64,000 nt of DNA from DASYKS01 sp031404815 (GCA_031404815.1 JANNIH010000134.1:1-64000); one strand, 5' to 3'; shown: positions 1-8,801, counted from the stretch's first letter. A program made the numbers and translations. The notes: generated by a model not told the origin, from the letters alone.

Positions 1-151
1 TTGGGTCCCAACGGTGCTCTTTGCCCACAACTCCTTGTCGTGGGGGGGCGTCGTGTTGGTGGGGCGCTGGCGGCACCGCCTTTCTAAATTGTTTTTGGTT
101 GGGGGCGGGGGGGGCGCCCGTTGTGGGGCCCCCCGACGTTAGACCCCACCG

Positions 152-2668
152 TTAGTTGACCAATTCCAGGTGGAGACAGCTGTTGTTCGGCTCGTCGAGA
201 ATCCGGCTCAAGCGGGGGCTTACGGAGCCTTGGAAGAGCCCGCGGTTGTTGGCGTTGAACGAGTTGTAGGACACGTCGATGACGGTGCGAACGGCCGGAT
301 CTGCGCAATGCAACGAGACCCGCTCCGGTCCCTGGCGGACGATCTCGGCCTCCATCGCAGCGCGAATCGTGCCGGCATTCTGGCGGATCTGCGCGGGGGT
401 GAGGCCGGCCGTCTGATCGACGTACACCTGAATTACCGCATCACCCGCCGCCGCGTAGAGAGCGAATTGCGCCGCCGCCCCGGTGTTCAGGGCGTTGTTG
501 AACATCGCGCGCGCCTGATCTGCCGGCGTCCGCGACGTGCTGGTGATCGTGCCGACCGACGCGCCGGCGGCCCGCAGGCCGTCCTGCACGATATCCTGCA
601 TCCCGGCCGAGACGGCCCCTGCATTCGCGTTGGCGCCGTACGAGATCCGCACATCGGCGAGCGCTCCGGTCATGGTTTCGCTGCTCGCCGCGAGCAGATG
701 GGTCGTTCCGGCCGGGTCGTCCGCCAGGCCGCCGCCCGGAATCCGGACCGGCCCCCCCGGTCCGGGTGCGGTTCCCGACGGTACAACGTGGGAGAAGATC
801 GCGGTGCCCAGGCGGTTGCCGTAGGCCGTACCGCTCGCGAAGTGGACCTCGATCGTGGCGTCCTCTTCCAGCGCCTGCTCGAGCACCTCCCAGGTCAGGT
901 CCAAACCGCCCGCCGTGTTGTTCCAGGCGAGCGCAGGCCGCACCTGATCTTTAATCTCCTTAACGAAGTCGACAACAACTTGAGATTGCAGGGCGGCATC
1001 GCCGACGTTCGCTACGGCGATGTCGGCTTGGATCGTGTCGCCGGCCCGGTCGACGGGGAGGGTGACCTCGCGCCAGTTGGTCTCACCGGTCGCGAAGTTG
1101 AACGCGGCGAGACCGAGGCCGTTCATGCTGTTAGTCTCGCTCTCCGAGCCGCCCGCGGTCTGGCTGCGCAGCGACACCCGAAAGTAGTCATTGAACTGGG
1201 TACCGAAATAGCCGCCGGGAACCTCGCTGGTGATGAAGCGAAAGCGGATCTTCACCGCGGTCGTGCCCACCGACGTCGTGAAGCTGCGCGAAAGGTTCCG
1301 CTCGCCCTCCCCCGACGTACCGAGCATCAGGTCCTGATCGACGATCGAATCGGCGGCTTGGAGCGCTGACGAGCTCCCGGCTAAAAAACCGGGGATGGTC
1401 TCTTTGTGGGTGACTACCGTAACCGGCGCGCCGGGGCCGATCACCCATCCGGCGGTCCCGAGGCTGATGTCGTTGTTGTCGACCGGGCTGGCTGCGTTGA
1501 AGCCGGTCATCTTGATCGTCACCACGCCTCGCGTGCCGATCACCCCCGCCGTACCGATCTCATTGTCGATGCCCTGCGCCTTGACCAGGATCGTGCGGCC
1601 GGGCAGGTTGGCGAACGTGATGCTGCCGCTGGCCGTCGTGCCCTGGGCCGCCACGCCTGGGTCGTCGCTGAGCGAAGCGACGACATTGGCCTGCTTGGTG
1701 AAAACGGTGCCGTCGGCGTTGACCAGATTGACCCGCAGCGCCGAGCCGCCGGCCCACAAGGTCGCGTTGTAATACAGCGCCCGGCCGACGGTGTCGTAGG
1801 CCTTGAAGGCGACCACATTCCGACCGTTGGCGAGGATCACGTTCGCCGTCAGGAGATGGGGCTCGATCACCAAGCGGTCGGCCGTCACCAGCGCGCCGTT
1901 GATCGTGAGCACTACGTCTTCGAGCGTCGGATCGAATTCCGCCCCCGCCAGGCTGAAGCGCAGGCCGCCGCTTTGCGGCACGAACGTGTCCGGGGAGGCA
2001 CCTACCAGCGACAGGGCTCCTGCGGGGAGATTGACTTCGAGCGGGTTGTCTACCTGAGGCGGCGCCGCCTTGGCGCCCAGGTTGCCTCTCGCCCGTTCCC
2101 GGTCACCGCCGTTGATCACCCCGTTGCGATCGACGTCGGCAGACGGGGAATACCCCGCCTCGCCGCTCTTCGTACCGCTCAGCTCGGAGATCCGATCGAG
2201 GTCGGCGGCGTCGACGCAATAGTCCGTGTTGGCGTCGCCCGCGAGCATCACCTCCAGGCGATAGGCGCCGGTCGATTTGTGCTCGCCGCGCACCGTGATC
2301 TGGAACTGGCCGGGCGTCAGGGTCGCCAAGGCGATGCTCGCCGTGCTGCCGGCGGTGTCGGGGCGACGCGTCGCTTTCTTGACCGTCCCGCCGGTGGTCG
2401 GCGCCACAGAGATCAGCCCGGGATCGACCGGGCTGCCGGCACCGCTGACGCTGGCCATGAGGAAGACCAGGTCCACGCCTCCCCCGGTGTTGAGGACGAA
2501 TTGGTCGGTCGTCACCTCGAAAGCGACGTGATCTTCCTGCGCCGCGCTCGAAATCGTGCCTTCGAATGTAGCAGCCACTCCGGGCGACGCCTGGCCGAAA
2601 GCCACCGGGGCGAAGGCGAAGAGCAGCAAACCTGCTGAAGCCATGAGATTCCTGATCCTTCGATTCAT
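152..2668 (-). CDS. Secreted protein with dockerin-like calcium-binding repeats
   Basis: An 838-residue protein with a cleavable signal peptide (basic MNRRIR start, hydrophobic core about residues 9-23, likely cut after FGQA). Residues about 143-198 hold two EF-hand-like halves, GDANTDYCVDAADLD and ADVDRNGVINGGD, spaced as in type I dockerin repeats. The rest looks like beta-sandwich modules without catalytic motifs I recognise. The C-terminal third carries an Ala/Gly-rich stretch (about 690-800). Probably a cell-surface or secreted structural or adhesive protein. It is transcribed divergently from the MocA-like gene, with 164 bp between the starts. Export and the calcium motif are clear; the function is unknown. 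The 151 bp beyond its stop, to the window edge, are G-rich with no gene. Confidence 0.8.
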   Translation of the reverse strand: MNRRIRNLMASAGLLLFAFAPVAFGQASPGVAATFEGTISSAAQEDHVAFEVTTDQFVLNTGGGVDLVFLMASVSGAGSPVDPGLISVAPTTGGTVKKATRRPDTAGSTASIALATLTPGQFQITVRGEHKSTGAYRLEVMLAGDANTDYCVDAADLDRISELSGTKSGEAGYSPSADVDRNGVINGGDRERARGNLGAKAAPPQVDNPLEVNLPAGALSLVGASPDTFVPQSGGLRFSLAGAEFDPTLEDVVLTINGALVTADRLVIEPHLLTANVILANGRNVVAFKAYDTVGRALYYNATLWAGGSALRVNLVNADGTVFTKQANVVASLSDDPGVAAQGTTASGSITFANLPGRTILVKAQGIDNEIGTAGVIGTRGVVTIKMTGFNAASPVDNNDISLGTAGWVIGPGAPVTVVTHKETIPGFLAGSSSALQAADSIVDQDLMLGTSGEGERNLSRSFTTSVGTTAVKIRFRFITSEVPGGYFGTQFNDYFRVSLRSQTAGGSESETNSMNGLGLAAFNFATGETNWREVTLPVDRAGDTIQADIAVANVGDAALQSQVVVDFVKEIKDQVRPALAWNNTAGGLDLTWEVLEQALEEDATIEVHFASGTAYGNRLGTAIFSHVVPSGTAPGPGGPVRIPGGGLADDPAGTTHLLAASSETMTGALADVRISYGANANAGAVSAGMQDIVQDGLRAAGASVGTITSTSRTPADQARAMFNNALNTGAAAQFALYAAAGDAVIQVYVDQTAGLTPAQIRQNAGTIRAAMEAEIVRQGPERVSLHCADPAVRTVIDVSYNSFNANNRGLFQGSVSPRLSRILDEPNNSCLHLELVN

Positions 2669-2832
2669 CGGTACTCCTTGGGTTATGGTCGAAACGCAGA
2701 TGGGCTCGCCGGATCTCGCGATTCAGGACCAGCAAAGCACACGCATGTACGGCAACATCCTATCCCAATATCTGCATACCTTTCTCTGCTCAGAGTCGCG
2801 TAGCAGACCTTGTCACGTAGACTTCACCCGCC

Positions 2833-3468
2833 ATGGCGATCGCCCTCCTCCCCGCCGCGGGAGCCTCCCGCCGGATGGGTCGGCCGAAGCTGCTGCTGCC
2901 GTTCGGTGGCGGCACGGTGATCGGTTCTCTGGTCGCTAGCTTTCGTTCGGCGGGGGTCGAACGACTCGTTGTGGTCACCGCGCCCGGCGATCTGCCGCTT
3001 CACGACTGGGTCCGCCGCTCGGGGCTCACCCTAGCGATCAACCCTGACCCCGCGCGCGGCATGCTCTCCTCGATCCTCGAAGGGCTCGCGGCGCTGGGTG
3101 GCCCAGAGGCTCTGGCCCAGCGCCGCGAGCCGCTGCTGATCTCCCCCGCCGACCTCCCTGCCCTGCAACCGGAAACTATCCGCGCGACCCTCGCCGCGCT
3201 CAGAAGTCCAGGCATCGCGCTCGCCTGGCCCACCTACCACGGAAAGAACGGCCACCCGCTCGGCGTCGCCGCCGAGGCAATTGGCGAGATCCCGACCCTC
3301 AATCCCGCGATCGGCCTAAAACAACTCCGCGAGCGCTTCGCCGGGCGCACGATTGAGATCGCGGTCGAAGATGCTGGCTCGGTGTCTGATGTGGATACGC
3401 CGGAGGAGTACGCCAAGGCGCGATCGTTCGCGGGGCAAAACGGCGGTGCTGGCGGTGCGCCGGCCTGA
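2833..3468 (+). CDS. MocA/MobA-like nucleotidyltransferase
   Basis: A 211-residue cytoplasmic GT-A fold NTP transferase. The nucleotide-binding loop is at the N-terminus (LLPAAGASRRMGRPKLLLPF, residues 5-24). The metal-binding acidic motif is ISPADLPAL, and the C-terminal family signature is VSDVDTPEEY. These motifs fit the MocA group, which transfers CMP to molybdopterin to make the cytosine-dinucleotide cofactor of xanthine-dehydrogenase-family enzymes. A three-subunit enzyme of that family lies about 8.5 kb downstream, which makes that role attractive. Related proteins act on other substrates, so the reaction is inferred. It stands alone, with no operon partner on either side. Confidence 0.8.
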   Translation: MAIALLPAAGASRRMGRPKLLLPFGGGTVIGSLVASFRSAGVERLVVVTAPGDLPLHDWVRRSGLTLAINPDPARGMLSSILEGLAALGGPEALAQRREPLLISPADLPALQPETIRATLAALRSPGIALAWPTYHGKNGHPLGVAAEAIGEIPTLNPAIGLKQLRERFAGRTIEIAVEDAGSVSDVDTPEEYAKARSFAGQNGGAGGAPA

Positions 3469-3726
3469 GCTCCACAGTGTTATCCGCTCCAAGGCGTGAC
3501 CTGGTGAGTCGGGCGGTGGTGCTCGACGCCGGTCCTTTAGGGCTGGTGACCAATCCCAACGCCTCTCCTTCGGGCATCGCCTGCAACGAATGGTTGCAGG
3601 GCCTCATACTCCGTGGGGCCAAAGCCGGCCGGTCCACGGCCGCAGGTCGTTACCCGGCTCGCCGCCGAGGAATCTGCCGGCCGACCGGGCTGCCGATCGC
3701 GGCCGATTTGCTACTATGGTGGTCTT

Positions 3727-3966
3727 ATGAGCCCCGTCAGCCTACGAGAACTCCAACAAGACACTGACGCCCTGTTGGACCGGGTTGAAGCCGGCGAGCA
3801 CCTCGTCGTGGTGCGAGGCGGTCACCCCGTCGCCGAGTTGCGGCCTGTCCCTGCCACCCAGCCTGATCCGCGGCCGTTTGGCCTCTGTGTCGGCGCGTTC
3901 ACGGTCCCGGACGACTTCGATTCGCCGCTACACGAGGACGTCTTGCGGTCGTTCGAAGGGCGATGA
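3727..3966 (+). CDS. Phd/YefM-type antitoxin
   Basis: A 79-residue antitoxin. The N-terminal half (VSLRELQQDTDALLDRVEAG followed by a beta strand with VVVRGGHPVAELRP) is the usual Phd/YefM DNA-binding fold. The acidic C-terminus (DDFDSPLHEDVL) is the usual toxin-wrapping tail. I chose the ATG at 3727 because an in-frame start at 3613 would add a non-conserved Arg/Pro-rich leader. The TGA stop overlaps the start of the toxin gene (ATGA), so the pair is translationally coupled. It should neutralise the PIN toxin and repress the shared promoter. A TACTAT hexamer lies about 10-16 nt before the ATG, a possible -10 box, not demonstrated. Confidence 0.85.
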   Translation: MSPVSLRELQQDTDALLDRVEAGEHLVVVRGGHPVAELRPVPATQPDPRPFGLCVGAFTVPDDFDSPLHEDVLRSFEGR

Positions 3967-4331
3967 GGCTGCTTCTCGACACCCACATTTTCCTCTGGTA
4001 CGTCACCGCTGACCCGAAACTCCCGTCCGCCTTTCGGTCTGCGAGCCAGAACGCGACCAACGAGGTGTACCTGAGCGTCGCATCGGTCTGGGAAGCGGTC
4101 AACAAGTACAACCTCGGCAAACTCCCTCTCCCGGCCCCACCTGCCGAGTTCCTGCCGCAGCAGCGGGAAGCCCATCGAATGAGCAGTTTGGAGATCGATG
4201 AGGGGGCGATGTCGCACCTCGCCGGCCTGCCGCCGCTCCATCGAGATCCGTTCGACCGACTCTTGGTCGCCCAAGCGCTTCAACACGGCTTAGTCGCCGA
4301 CGCCAAGACGCATAGAATCCGAGCGCGATGA
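3963..4331 (+). CDS. PIN-domain toxin (VapC-like)
   Basis: A 122-residue PIN ribonuclease toxin. The first catalytic Asp is in LLLDTHIFLW (residues 3-12), the acidic helix residue is in SVWEAVNK, and the C-terminal catalytic Asp is in DPFDRLLVAQA. This is the THxFLW subgroup usually paired with Phd-like antitoxins. Family members cleave RNA, often tRNA, when free of antitoxin. It overlaps the antitoxin by 4 nt at its start and the next small gene by 4 nt at its end, so all three are probably co-transcribed. The length is normal and no catalytic residue is missing. Confidence 0.87.
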   Translation: MRLLLDTHIFLWYVTADPKLPSAFRSASQNATNEVYLSVASVWEAVNKYNLGKLPLPAPPAEFLPQQREAHRMSSLEIDEGAMSHLAGLPPLHRDPFDRLLVAQALQHGLVADAKTHRIRAR

Positions 4332-4549
4332 AATCCGTAGCCGACGACCTGCGCGCCGAGCAGCGAGAGGAGATCCGGCGCCTCTCACTTGACGAGCGCC
4401 TCGCCCTGGGGTTCCGCCTGGGGGAGGAAGGCATCGAGCGCTTCCGCCTGGCGAACGGCCTCGATCGGGAGACCGCGATCCGAATGCTCGAACGGCGCCG
4501 CCAAGCCAGCCGTACCCCGTCAAAGTGCATGTCCGAGATCATCGGATGA
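4328..4549 (+). CDS. Small hypothetical protein downstream of VapC
   Basis: A 73-residue charged, apparently all-helical protein beginning MKSVADDLRAEQREEIRRLS. Its ATGA start overlaps the VapC stop by 4 nt, strong support for a real gene translated with the toxin-antitoxin pair. The helix ERLALGFRLGEEGIERF is amphipathic. I do not recognise a named family. Short Glu/Arg-rich proteins with this look occur beside nucleotidyltransferase-type and PIN loci, so an accessory or second antitoxin role is conceivable but not shown. Confidence 0.6.
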   Translation: MKSVADDLRAEQREEIRRLSLDERLALGFRLGEEGIERFRLANGLDRETAIRMLERRRQASRTPSKCMSEIIG

Positions 4550-4611
4550 CGCTTCTGGCGCGAGTGGCGGCGGTCTTGCTCTGTGAGGTTGAGGGAAAAG
4601 GGTCTTGTGTC

Positions 4612-4785
4612 ATGGAGAACGGCGACGAAGGAGGCCAGAAGCTGGTTCCGCCGGAACTCGCGCTGCGGGGAGAAGAGCCCAGGCAGCGAGATCTGAGTGA
4701 CGTGGCAGGAACCTGGATAGAAGACCCGGAAGTGGATTGGGCCCTTGAGGAACAAAGGAAGATCGATCCCGCGCTATGGCGTTGA
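4612..4785 (+). CDS. Small hypothetical protein, possibly an orphan antitoxin
   Basis: A 57-residue acidic protein from the ATG at 4612. It ends with WIEDPEVDWALEEQRKIDP and then Ala-Leu-Trp-Arg. That acidic-then-Trp tail resembles the toxin-binding ends of small antitoxins, and the gene sits between two VapBC-type pairs. An earlier in-frame ATG at 4525 overlaps the previous gene and gives a less plausible N-terminus. No obvious Shine-Dalgarno site precedes 4612. I see no toxin of its own, so this may be a leftover. Confidence 0.4.
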   Translation: MENGDEGGQKLVPPELALRGEEPRQRDLSDVAGTWIEDPEVDWALEEQRKIDPALWR

Positions 4786-4890
4786 GGCTCGCCTCCGACA
4801 CCAGTCGATTTTCTAGGCTCTGGGAACCAGATCCGACCGAAATCCCGCTGACGGTTTGGTCAAATCCTGGGGCGCGGCTACAATGGCCAC

Positions 4891-4900
4891 AGGAGGTGAC
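4891..4900 (+). promoter_or_regulatory. Strong ribosome-binding site fixing the second antitoxin start
   Basis: AGGAGGTGAC lies just upstream of the ATG at 4902 and is nearly the full anti-Shine-Dalgarno complement. It decides for this start over the in-frame ATG at 4776 and gives a 94-residue antitoxin. Confidence 0.7.
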
Positions 4901-4901
4901 C

Positions 4902-5186
4902 ATGTCCACCGTAAGCACCCGAGTCCTCAAGGATCAACTCTCCAACTACCTCCTGCGAGCTGAGGCCGGTGAGCAGATTGTCGTTCTGCGCGCCGGTCAA
5001 CCCGTGGCTGCGCTGGTCCCGTTATCTCAGGTTCGAGGCAAGGACCAGCAGTCGATCCTGGCCGAAATGGCGGCTCGTGGCTTGGTGACACTGCCGAAGG
5101 GGGACATTACGACCGCGTTTCAAGGACCCACGGTGCCAAATCGAGGAAAACCGGTTTCCGAAATAATCCTCGAGGATCGGCGTTGA
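4902..5186 (+). CDS. Phd/YefM-type antitoxin
   Basis: A 94-residue antitoxin of the Phd/YefM family. The pattern is STRVLKDQLSNYLLRAEAGE followed by a beta strand, IVVLRAGQPVAALVPL. The C-terminal part (PVSEIILEDRR) would thread into the toxin groove. The start is fixed by an unusually strong ribosome-binding site. The stop overlaps the TTG start of the PIN gene by 4 nt. It is a second pair, independent in sequence from the one 1.2 kb upstream. Confidence 0.86.
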   Translation: MSTVSTRVLKDQLSNYLLRAEAGEQIVVLRAGQPVAALVPLSQVRGKDQQSILAEMAARGLVTLPKGDITTAFQGPTVPNRGKPVSEIILEDRR

Positions 5187-5620
5187 TTTTATTCGTCGAT
5201 ACCAGTGTCCTGGTCAAACTGTATGTCGAAGAACGGGGTTCCGAGCGAATGCGCCAGGAAGTGGCACATGGCAACCCGGTCGCCGCCTCAGACCTTGCGT
5301 TCGCCGAGATGCATGCTGCACTTGCTCGTCAAAGACGAGAAGGCCGCCTACTCAACCCCGAATTCGACCGGCTCCGCCTGCAGCTGGCAGGAGATTGGCG
5401 AAAGCTCACGCAGGTGTCGATCGGACCCGAGATCCTCTCTCTCGTGCCCGACCTCTGCGCGCGCCACCCTCTCCGAGGCGCAGACTCTCTCCACCTCGCA
5501 AGCGCACTTCACTTGCAGCTGGGCGACCTGGAGATCACGTTTGCCTGCTCCGACCGAACCCTCCTTGCGGCAGCCGCCTCGGAGGGGCTCGCCGTTTTCG
5601 ATCCGGTAGAAGCGGATTGA
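5183..5620 (+). CDS. PIN-domain toxin (VapC-like)
   Basis: A 145-residue PIN nuclease. Catalytic acids are visible in ILFVDTSVLVKLYVEE (first Asp; VKLY subgroup), ASDLAFAEMHAAL (Glu), RGADSLHLASAL (Asp) and TFACSDRTLL (Asp). The start is TTG, overlapping the antitoxin stop as TTGA, the arrangement expected for coupled translation. This subgroup (DTSVLVKLY, ADSLHLA) differs from the THIFLW subgroup upstream, so the two toxin-antitoxin pairs are not a tandem duplication. All acidic positions are present, so it is likely active. Confidence 0.87.
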   Translation: MILFVDTSVLVKLYVEERGSERMRQEVAHGNPVAASDLAFAEMHAALARQRREGRLLNPEFDRLRLQLAGDWRKLTQVSIGPEILSLVPDLCARHPLRGADSLHLASALHLQLGDLEITFACSDRTLLAAAASEGLAVFDPVEAD

Positions 5621-5924
5621 TCCAATCGCTCGCGAGCAGCGAGATCGAGCGTCGACTATCGCGTCGGGTCAATTCGCCCAGTGGCGGGCTTCCCCCTGGA
5701 TAGGGTCGGGTGAGGTTCGCGAGAGATTGATCGGTGTCCAATTGGCGATATCAGGCGGGGCATCATTCGGATCTATTCGGAATCTCGGCATGAGGCAAAG
5801 AATACAGCATTACCTGTCTGCGTAGAAGGCCGCGGGCTTCGAAGGGCATCCTCTACCCAGCAGGACGGACTCAGACCCCCAAAACTCAGTCCGAGACCGG
5901 TCGCCATCGTGCCATTCCCCGGAG
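5621..5924. other. 304-bp region without a recognisable gene
   Basis: Between the second PIN toxin and the methyltransferase stub. I see no convincing coding sequence, tRNA or perfect hairpin. Since the stub beyond it is truncated, this is probably decayed or recombined DNA. Confidence 0.5.
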
Positions 5925-6494
5925 TCACCCGAGGGGGATCGTCCGGACTCCTGCCTGGTCCATGTTCAAGGCGAGGAGGCGTTCCAAGATTTCTTCGTCC
6001 GACAGGTCGGCCGGCCAGCCGTAGGCGGCGAAGACGGCCTCGTCGAGGTTTTTGTGCGCGAGGTCGAGCCAGGCGGGGCGTTGGTTGTAAAGGTTGGTCA
6101 GCGTCCGCACCTTGAGCTTCGCGGCGTGCTCCTCGTCCTTCGCCACGACCCGCGGCCAGCGGACGGTGCCGATGCCGCGTGAGTCTGAATCGTGGACGTA
6201 GCGAGCCCATGGCCCTTTCGTTGAACCGGGAAACTCAAGCACCTCGGTCTTCGTCCACTCAGGGGGATTCAACCAACGCGAGCGAAGCTCATCGAACTCC
6301 TTCGCCGCCGTCGCGATTGCGGATTCCTGCGCAGGGGTTGGCCGGGGGAACGGGAAGGTCTCGAAACAAGTGGTTGGCGTGTAGCGGGGGCGAGTTTCAA
6401 GGAACGTACCCTTTGCTTGTGCCCAAGTTTCATGTAGTCGCGAATGAAGGATTCCGAGAAACAGATCGTCGGACCGAGCAAAGGCGATGACCAT
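5925..6494 (-). pseudogene. C-terminal remnant of an MmeI/YeeA-type DNA methyltransferase (restriction family)
   Basis: About 189 residues match the end of large class I SAM-dependent DNA methyltransferases of type IIL / type ISP restriction systems. The recognisable blocks are FARSDDLFLGILHSR, RYTPTTCFETFPFPRP, LTNLYNQRPAWLDLAH and the closing FAAYGWPADLSDEEILERLL. Full family members are about 900-1,000 residues, with the SAM and NPPY motifs and often a nuclease upstream; none of that is here. The fragment begins exactly where a glucosidase fragment on the other strand begins (about 6,487-6,494), so it was cut by a rearrangement. It is open but cannot methylate DNA. Confidence 0.8.
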
Positions 6495-6982
6495 GTACTC
6501 CTTGAACCTGATGCGGATCGCGTTGGAGCTGGCGACCGAGGACCCGGTCTACGAGGACATCGCGACCAAGTTCTTCGGACACTTTCTCTACGTGGCTGGC
6601 GCGCTGTCGCGACTCGGTTCCGATCCGATCGCCGATCCGCAGAGCGACGCGCCCGACCTGCCGAGCTTCGACTTCTGGGACGAGCAGGACCAGCTCTACT
6701 ACGACGTCCTCCATCTGCCGAACGGCCGCGTCGAGCGAAATTCTCGATCTCCTACCAGCCGGGCGAATCGGAGTCCGGCCTGTTCGGCGGCAACTCGAAC
6801 TGGCGCGGACCGATCTGGTTTCCGGTCAACTTCATGATCATCGAGGCGCTCCGCACTTCTCCGAGCACGTTTTGTTCTACGAATATTTCCACGGCGACAG
6901 CGCCCGCGGCATCGGCGCTTCGCACCAGACCGGCTGGACCGCGCTGGTGGCGGAACTGTTGGAGCCGACCGGGCGGGGGTAG
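6487..6982 (+). pseudogene. Degraded C-terminal part of a GH63/MGH1-type glucosidase
   Basis: Three pieces in different frames match the end of large GH63-like glucosidases. From 6,487: RIALELATEDPVYEDIATKF to YYDVLHLPNGR. From about 6,740: YQPGESESGLFGGNSNWRGP and IWFPVNFMIIEALR. From about 6,855 to the TAG at 6,980-6,982: FYEYFHGDSARGIGASHQTG. In intact homologues, long stretches separate these blocks, so there are at least two internal deletions plus frame changes. The N-terminal several hundred residues are also absent. It cannot encode a working enzyme. The break is next to the methyltransferase stub. Confidence 0.8.
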
Positions 6983-7028
6983 GGCTGAACCGGCCGCAAA
7001 CCTCCGCTATCATCATCGCCACCCCCCT

Positions 7029-8675
7029 ATGGCCAAACGCACCCAGGCCCCGACGGAACCCGCCTCGAAGCGAAGGATCCGAGCCGCCCTCTGGGCGCTC
7101 GCGGCGCTTGGCCTTCCGGCGCTGTTTACGGTCTGGCGTCCCGACTTTCCGCAGAACGAAGAGGCCGAGATCCCGGTCAAGGCGATCCTCGCGGTCCTGG
7201 TCGTTGCGCTGCTCGCCATCCGCGAGCTGTCGCCCCTCCTCAAACCGACTCGGGCGGGGCTCGCGCTCTCCCTCGCGGCGATGCTCGGCGCGATCGGCTA
7301 TTTGAATTTCGGTTCGTTTCATGGCCGCTCGTTTATTCACCACTGGGAGCAGTTCCACTACGCGCTCGGCGCCAAGTATTTTCCGGAACTCGGCTACGAC
7401 GGCCTCTACGCCGCCTCGATCGAAGCGCAGCGCACGCGCGATCCGAACGTGGGTCTCCACCCCTCCTATCGCGACCTGCGGACGAACCAGGTGGTGGCGC
7501 TCGATGCGCCCGATGAGGTCGCGCACCGCAAAGCGGTGGTCGCGCGCTTCGGCGCGGAGCGCTGGCGGGCGTTCGTGGCGGATCACGATTTCTTTGTCGC
7601 CCACAACGCCCCCGGCTACCTCGCCTCGATCCGCCTCGACCATGGGTTCAATCCGCCGCCGAGTTGGACGTTCGTCGCCCGGCTGTTCGCCGGTTGGCCG
7701 AAGATCGACGGCGACACGCTGTCCGCTTTCGCGACCCTCGATCTGTTCCTGCTCGCGGCCCTGTTCGGAATGGTGGCGCGCACCTACGGCACCCGCTGGG
7801 CGTGCGTCGCCCTCGCGCTGTTCGGGATCAACTACGCCGGGCGCTATTTCTGGGTCGGCGGCGCCTTCCTGCGCGAGGATTGGCTGGCGGCCACGGTGAT
7901 CGGCATCTGCCTGCTCGAACGGAAACGCTACGCCTGGGCGGGCGCGGCCCTCGGTTACGCCGCAGCGGTACGCATCTTCCCGGTGCTCTTCCTGTTCGGT
8001 CCCGCGGTCTTGGTACTGCGCAGTCTGGTTCGCCGCGAGCGCCCGCCGCGCTGGGCGCTCGATCTGGGTTTGGGCTTTGCCCTGGCGATCGCGCTGGCGT
8101 TCGGCGCCGGAAGCCTCACCGGTCGCGGACCCGCGGCCTGGGCTGAGTTTTCCGAGCACATCGCCCAGCACTCCCGCACCTGGCTCACCAACAACGTCGG
8201 CCTCGCGGATACCGTCCTCTACGACGGCGCAACGTTTCGACGCGAGATCGTCGACTTCTCGCTCCCCGAACCCTGGATTCACTGGCAGGCGAAGATGGAC
8301 GCGGTCGCCGCATCTCGCCGCCCGCTGCTCTGGCTCGCCCAGGCGCTATTGCTGTTCGGCGTCGGCGCCGCCGCCTGGCGGATGGAACCCGCACGCGCCG
8401 CGATGCTCGGGATCATCGTGGTGTTCGCCCTGCTGCTCACCACCTGTTACTACTGGCAGATGCTGCTGATCGTCCCCCTGCTCCGCCATCGCGCCCTGCT
8501 CTACGGCACCCTCGCCGTCAATCTAGGACTCTACGCGCTCCACTCCGCGACGCCGTCGTTCGAGATGCGCTACGGGCTGATGTCGTGGGGGCTGCTGGTG
8601 GTGTTTGTCGCCTACCTCGTTGCCGAGGGACGGCAGCGGCTCGGCGCCAATCCGCGAGAATCCGCGAGGGGTTGA
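7029..8675 (+). CDS. Polytopic membrane protein (possible GT-C-type glycosyltransferase)
   Basis: A 548-residue inner-membrane protein with about ten hydrophobic segments. Examples are IPVKAILAVLVVALLAI near residue 55, FALAIALAFGAG near 355 and ARAAMLGIIVVFALLLTTCY near 460. A long soluble loop (about 95-235) follows the second or third segment. The topology resembles GT-C glycosyltransferases or DUF2029-like proteins, but I cannot point to a definitive catalytic motif, so the call is inference. Translation is from the ATG at 7,029, 46 bp after the glucosidase remnant. It has no operon partner and converges with the NACHT gene. Confidence 0.7.
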   Translation: MAKRTQAPTEPASKRRIRAALWALAALGLPALFTVWRPDFPQNEEAEIPVKAILAVLVVALLAIRELSPLLKPTRAGLALSLAAMLGAIGYLNFGSFHGRSFIHHWEQFHYALGAKYFPELGYDGLYAASIEAQRTRDPNVGLHPSYRDLRTNQVVALDAPDEVAHRKAVVARFGAERWRAFVADHDFFVAHNAPGYLASIRLDHGFNPPPSWTFVARLFAGWPKIDGDTLSAFATLDLFLLAALFGMVARTYGTRWACVALALFGINYAGRYFWVGGAFLREDWLAATVIGICLLERKRYAWAGAALGYAAAVRIFPVLFLFGPAVLVLRSLVRRERPPRWALDLGLGFALAIALAFGAGSLTGRGPAAWAEFSEHIAQHSRTWLTNNVGLADTVLYDGATFRREIVDFSLPEPWIHWQAKMDAVAASRRPLLWLAQALLLFGVGAAAWRMEPARAAMLGIIVVFALLLTTCYYWQMLLIVPLLRHRALLYGTLAVNLGLYALHSATPSFEMRYGLMSWGLLVVFVAYLVAEGRQRLGANPRESARG

Positions 8676-8757
8676 AACCCCTCGCTACGTTACACCGTCC
8701 CTGCCGGGACGGGCGCCGTCCAAAGTCGTTGCGCCGTGCCGGACCGGACCACCCAAA

Positions 8758-8773
8758 GGGGGGCAAGCCCCCC
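8758..8773. terminator. GC hairpin between convergent genes
   Basis: GGGGGGCAAGCCCCCC has six-pair arms and a CAAG loop, in the 154-bp gap where the membrane-protein gene (+) and the NACHT gene (-) converge. There is no clear T-run on either side, so it may be a bidirectional terminator or a dispersed repeat. Confidence 0.4.
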
Positions 8774-8801
8774 TCTGGACTCCCCCCCGGCTTCAGAGGC
8801 C

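Noticed and set aside
3613..3966. A 117-aa form of the first antitoxin starting at 3,613
   Set aside because: The extra 38 residues are Arg/Pro-rich and unlike the family; ATG 3,727 gives a standard antitoxin.
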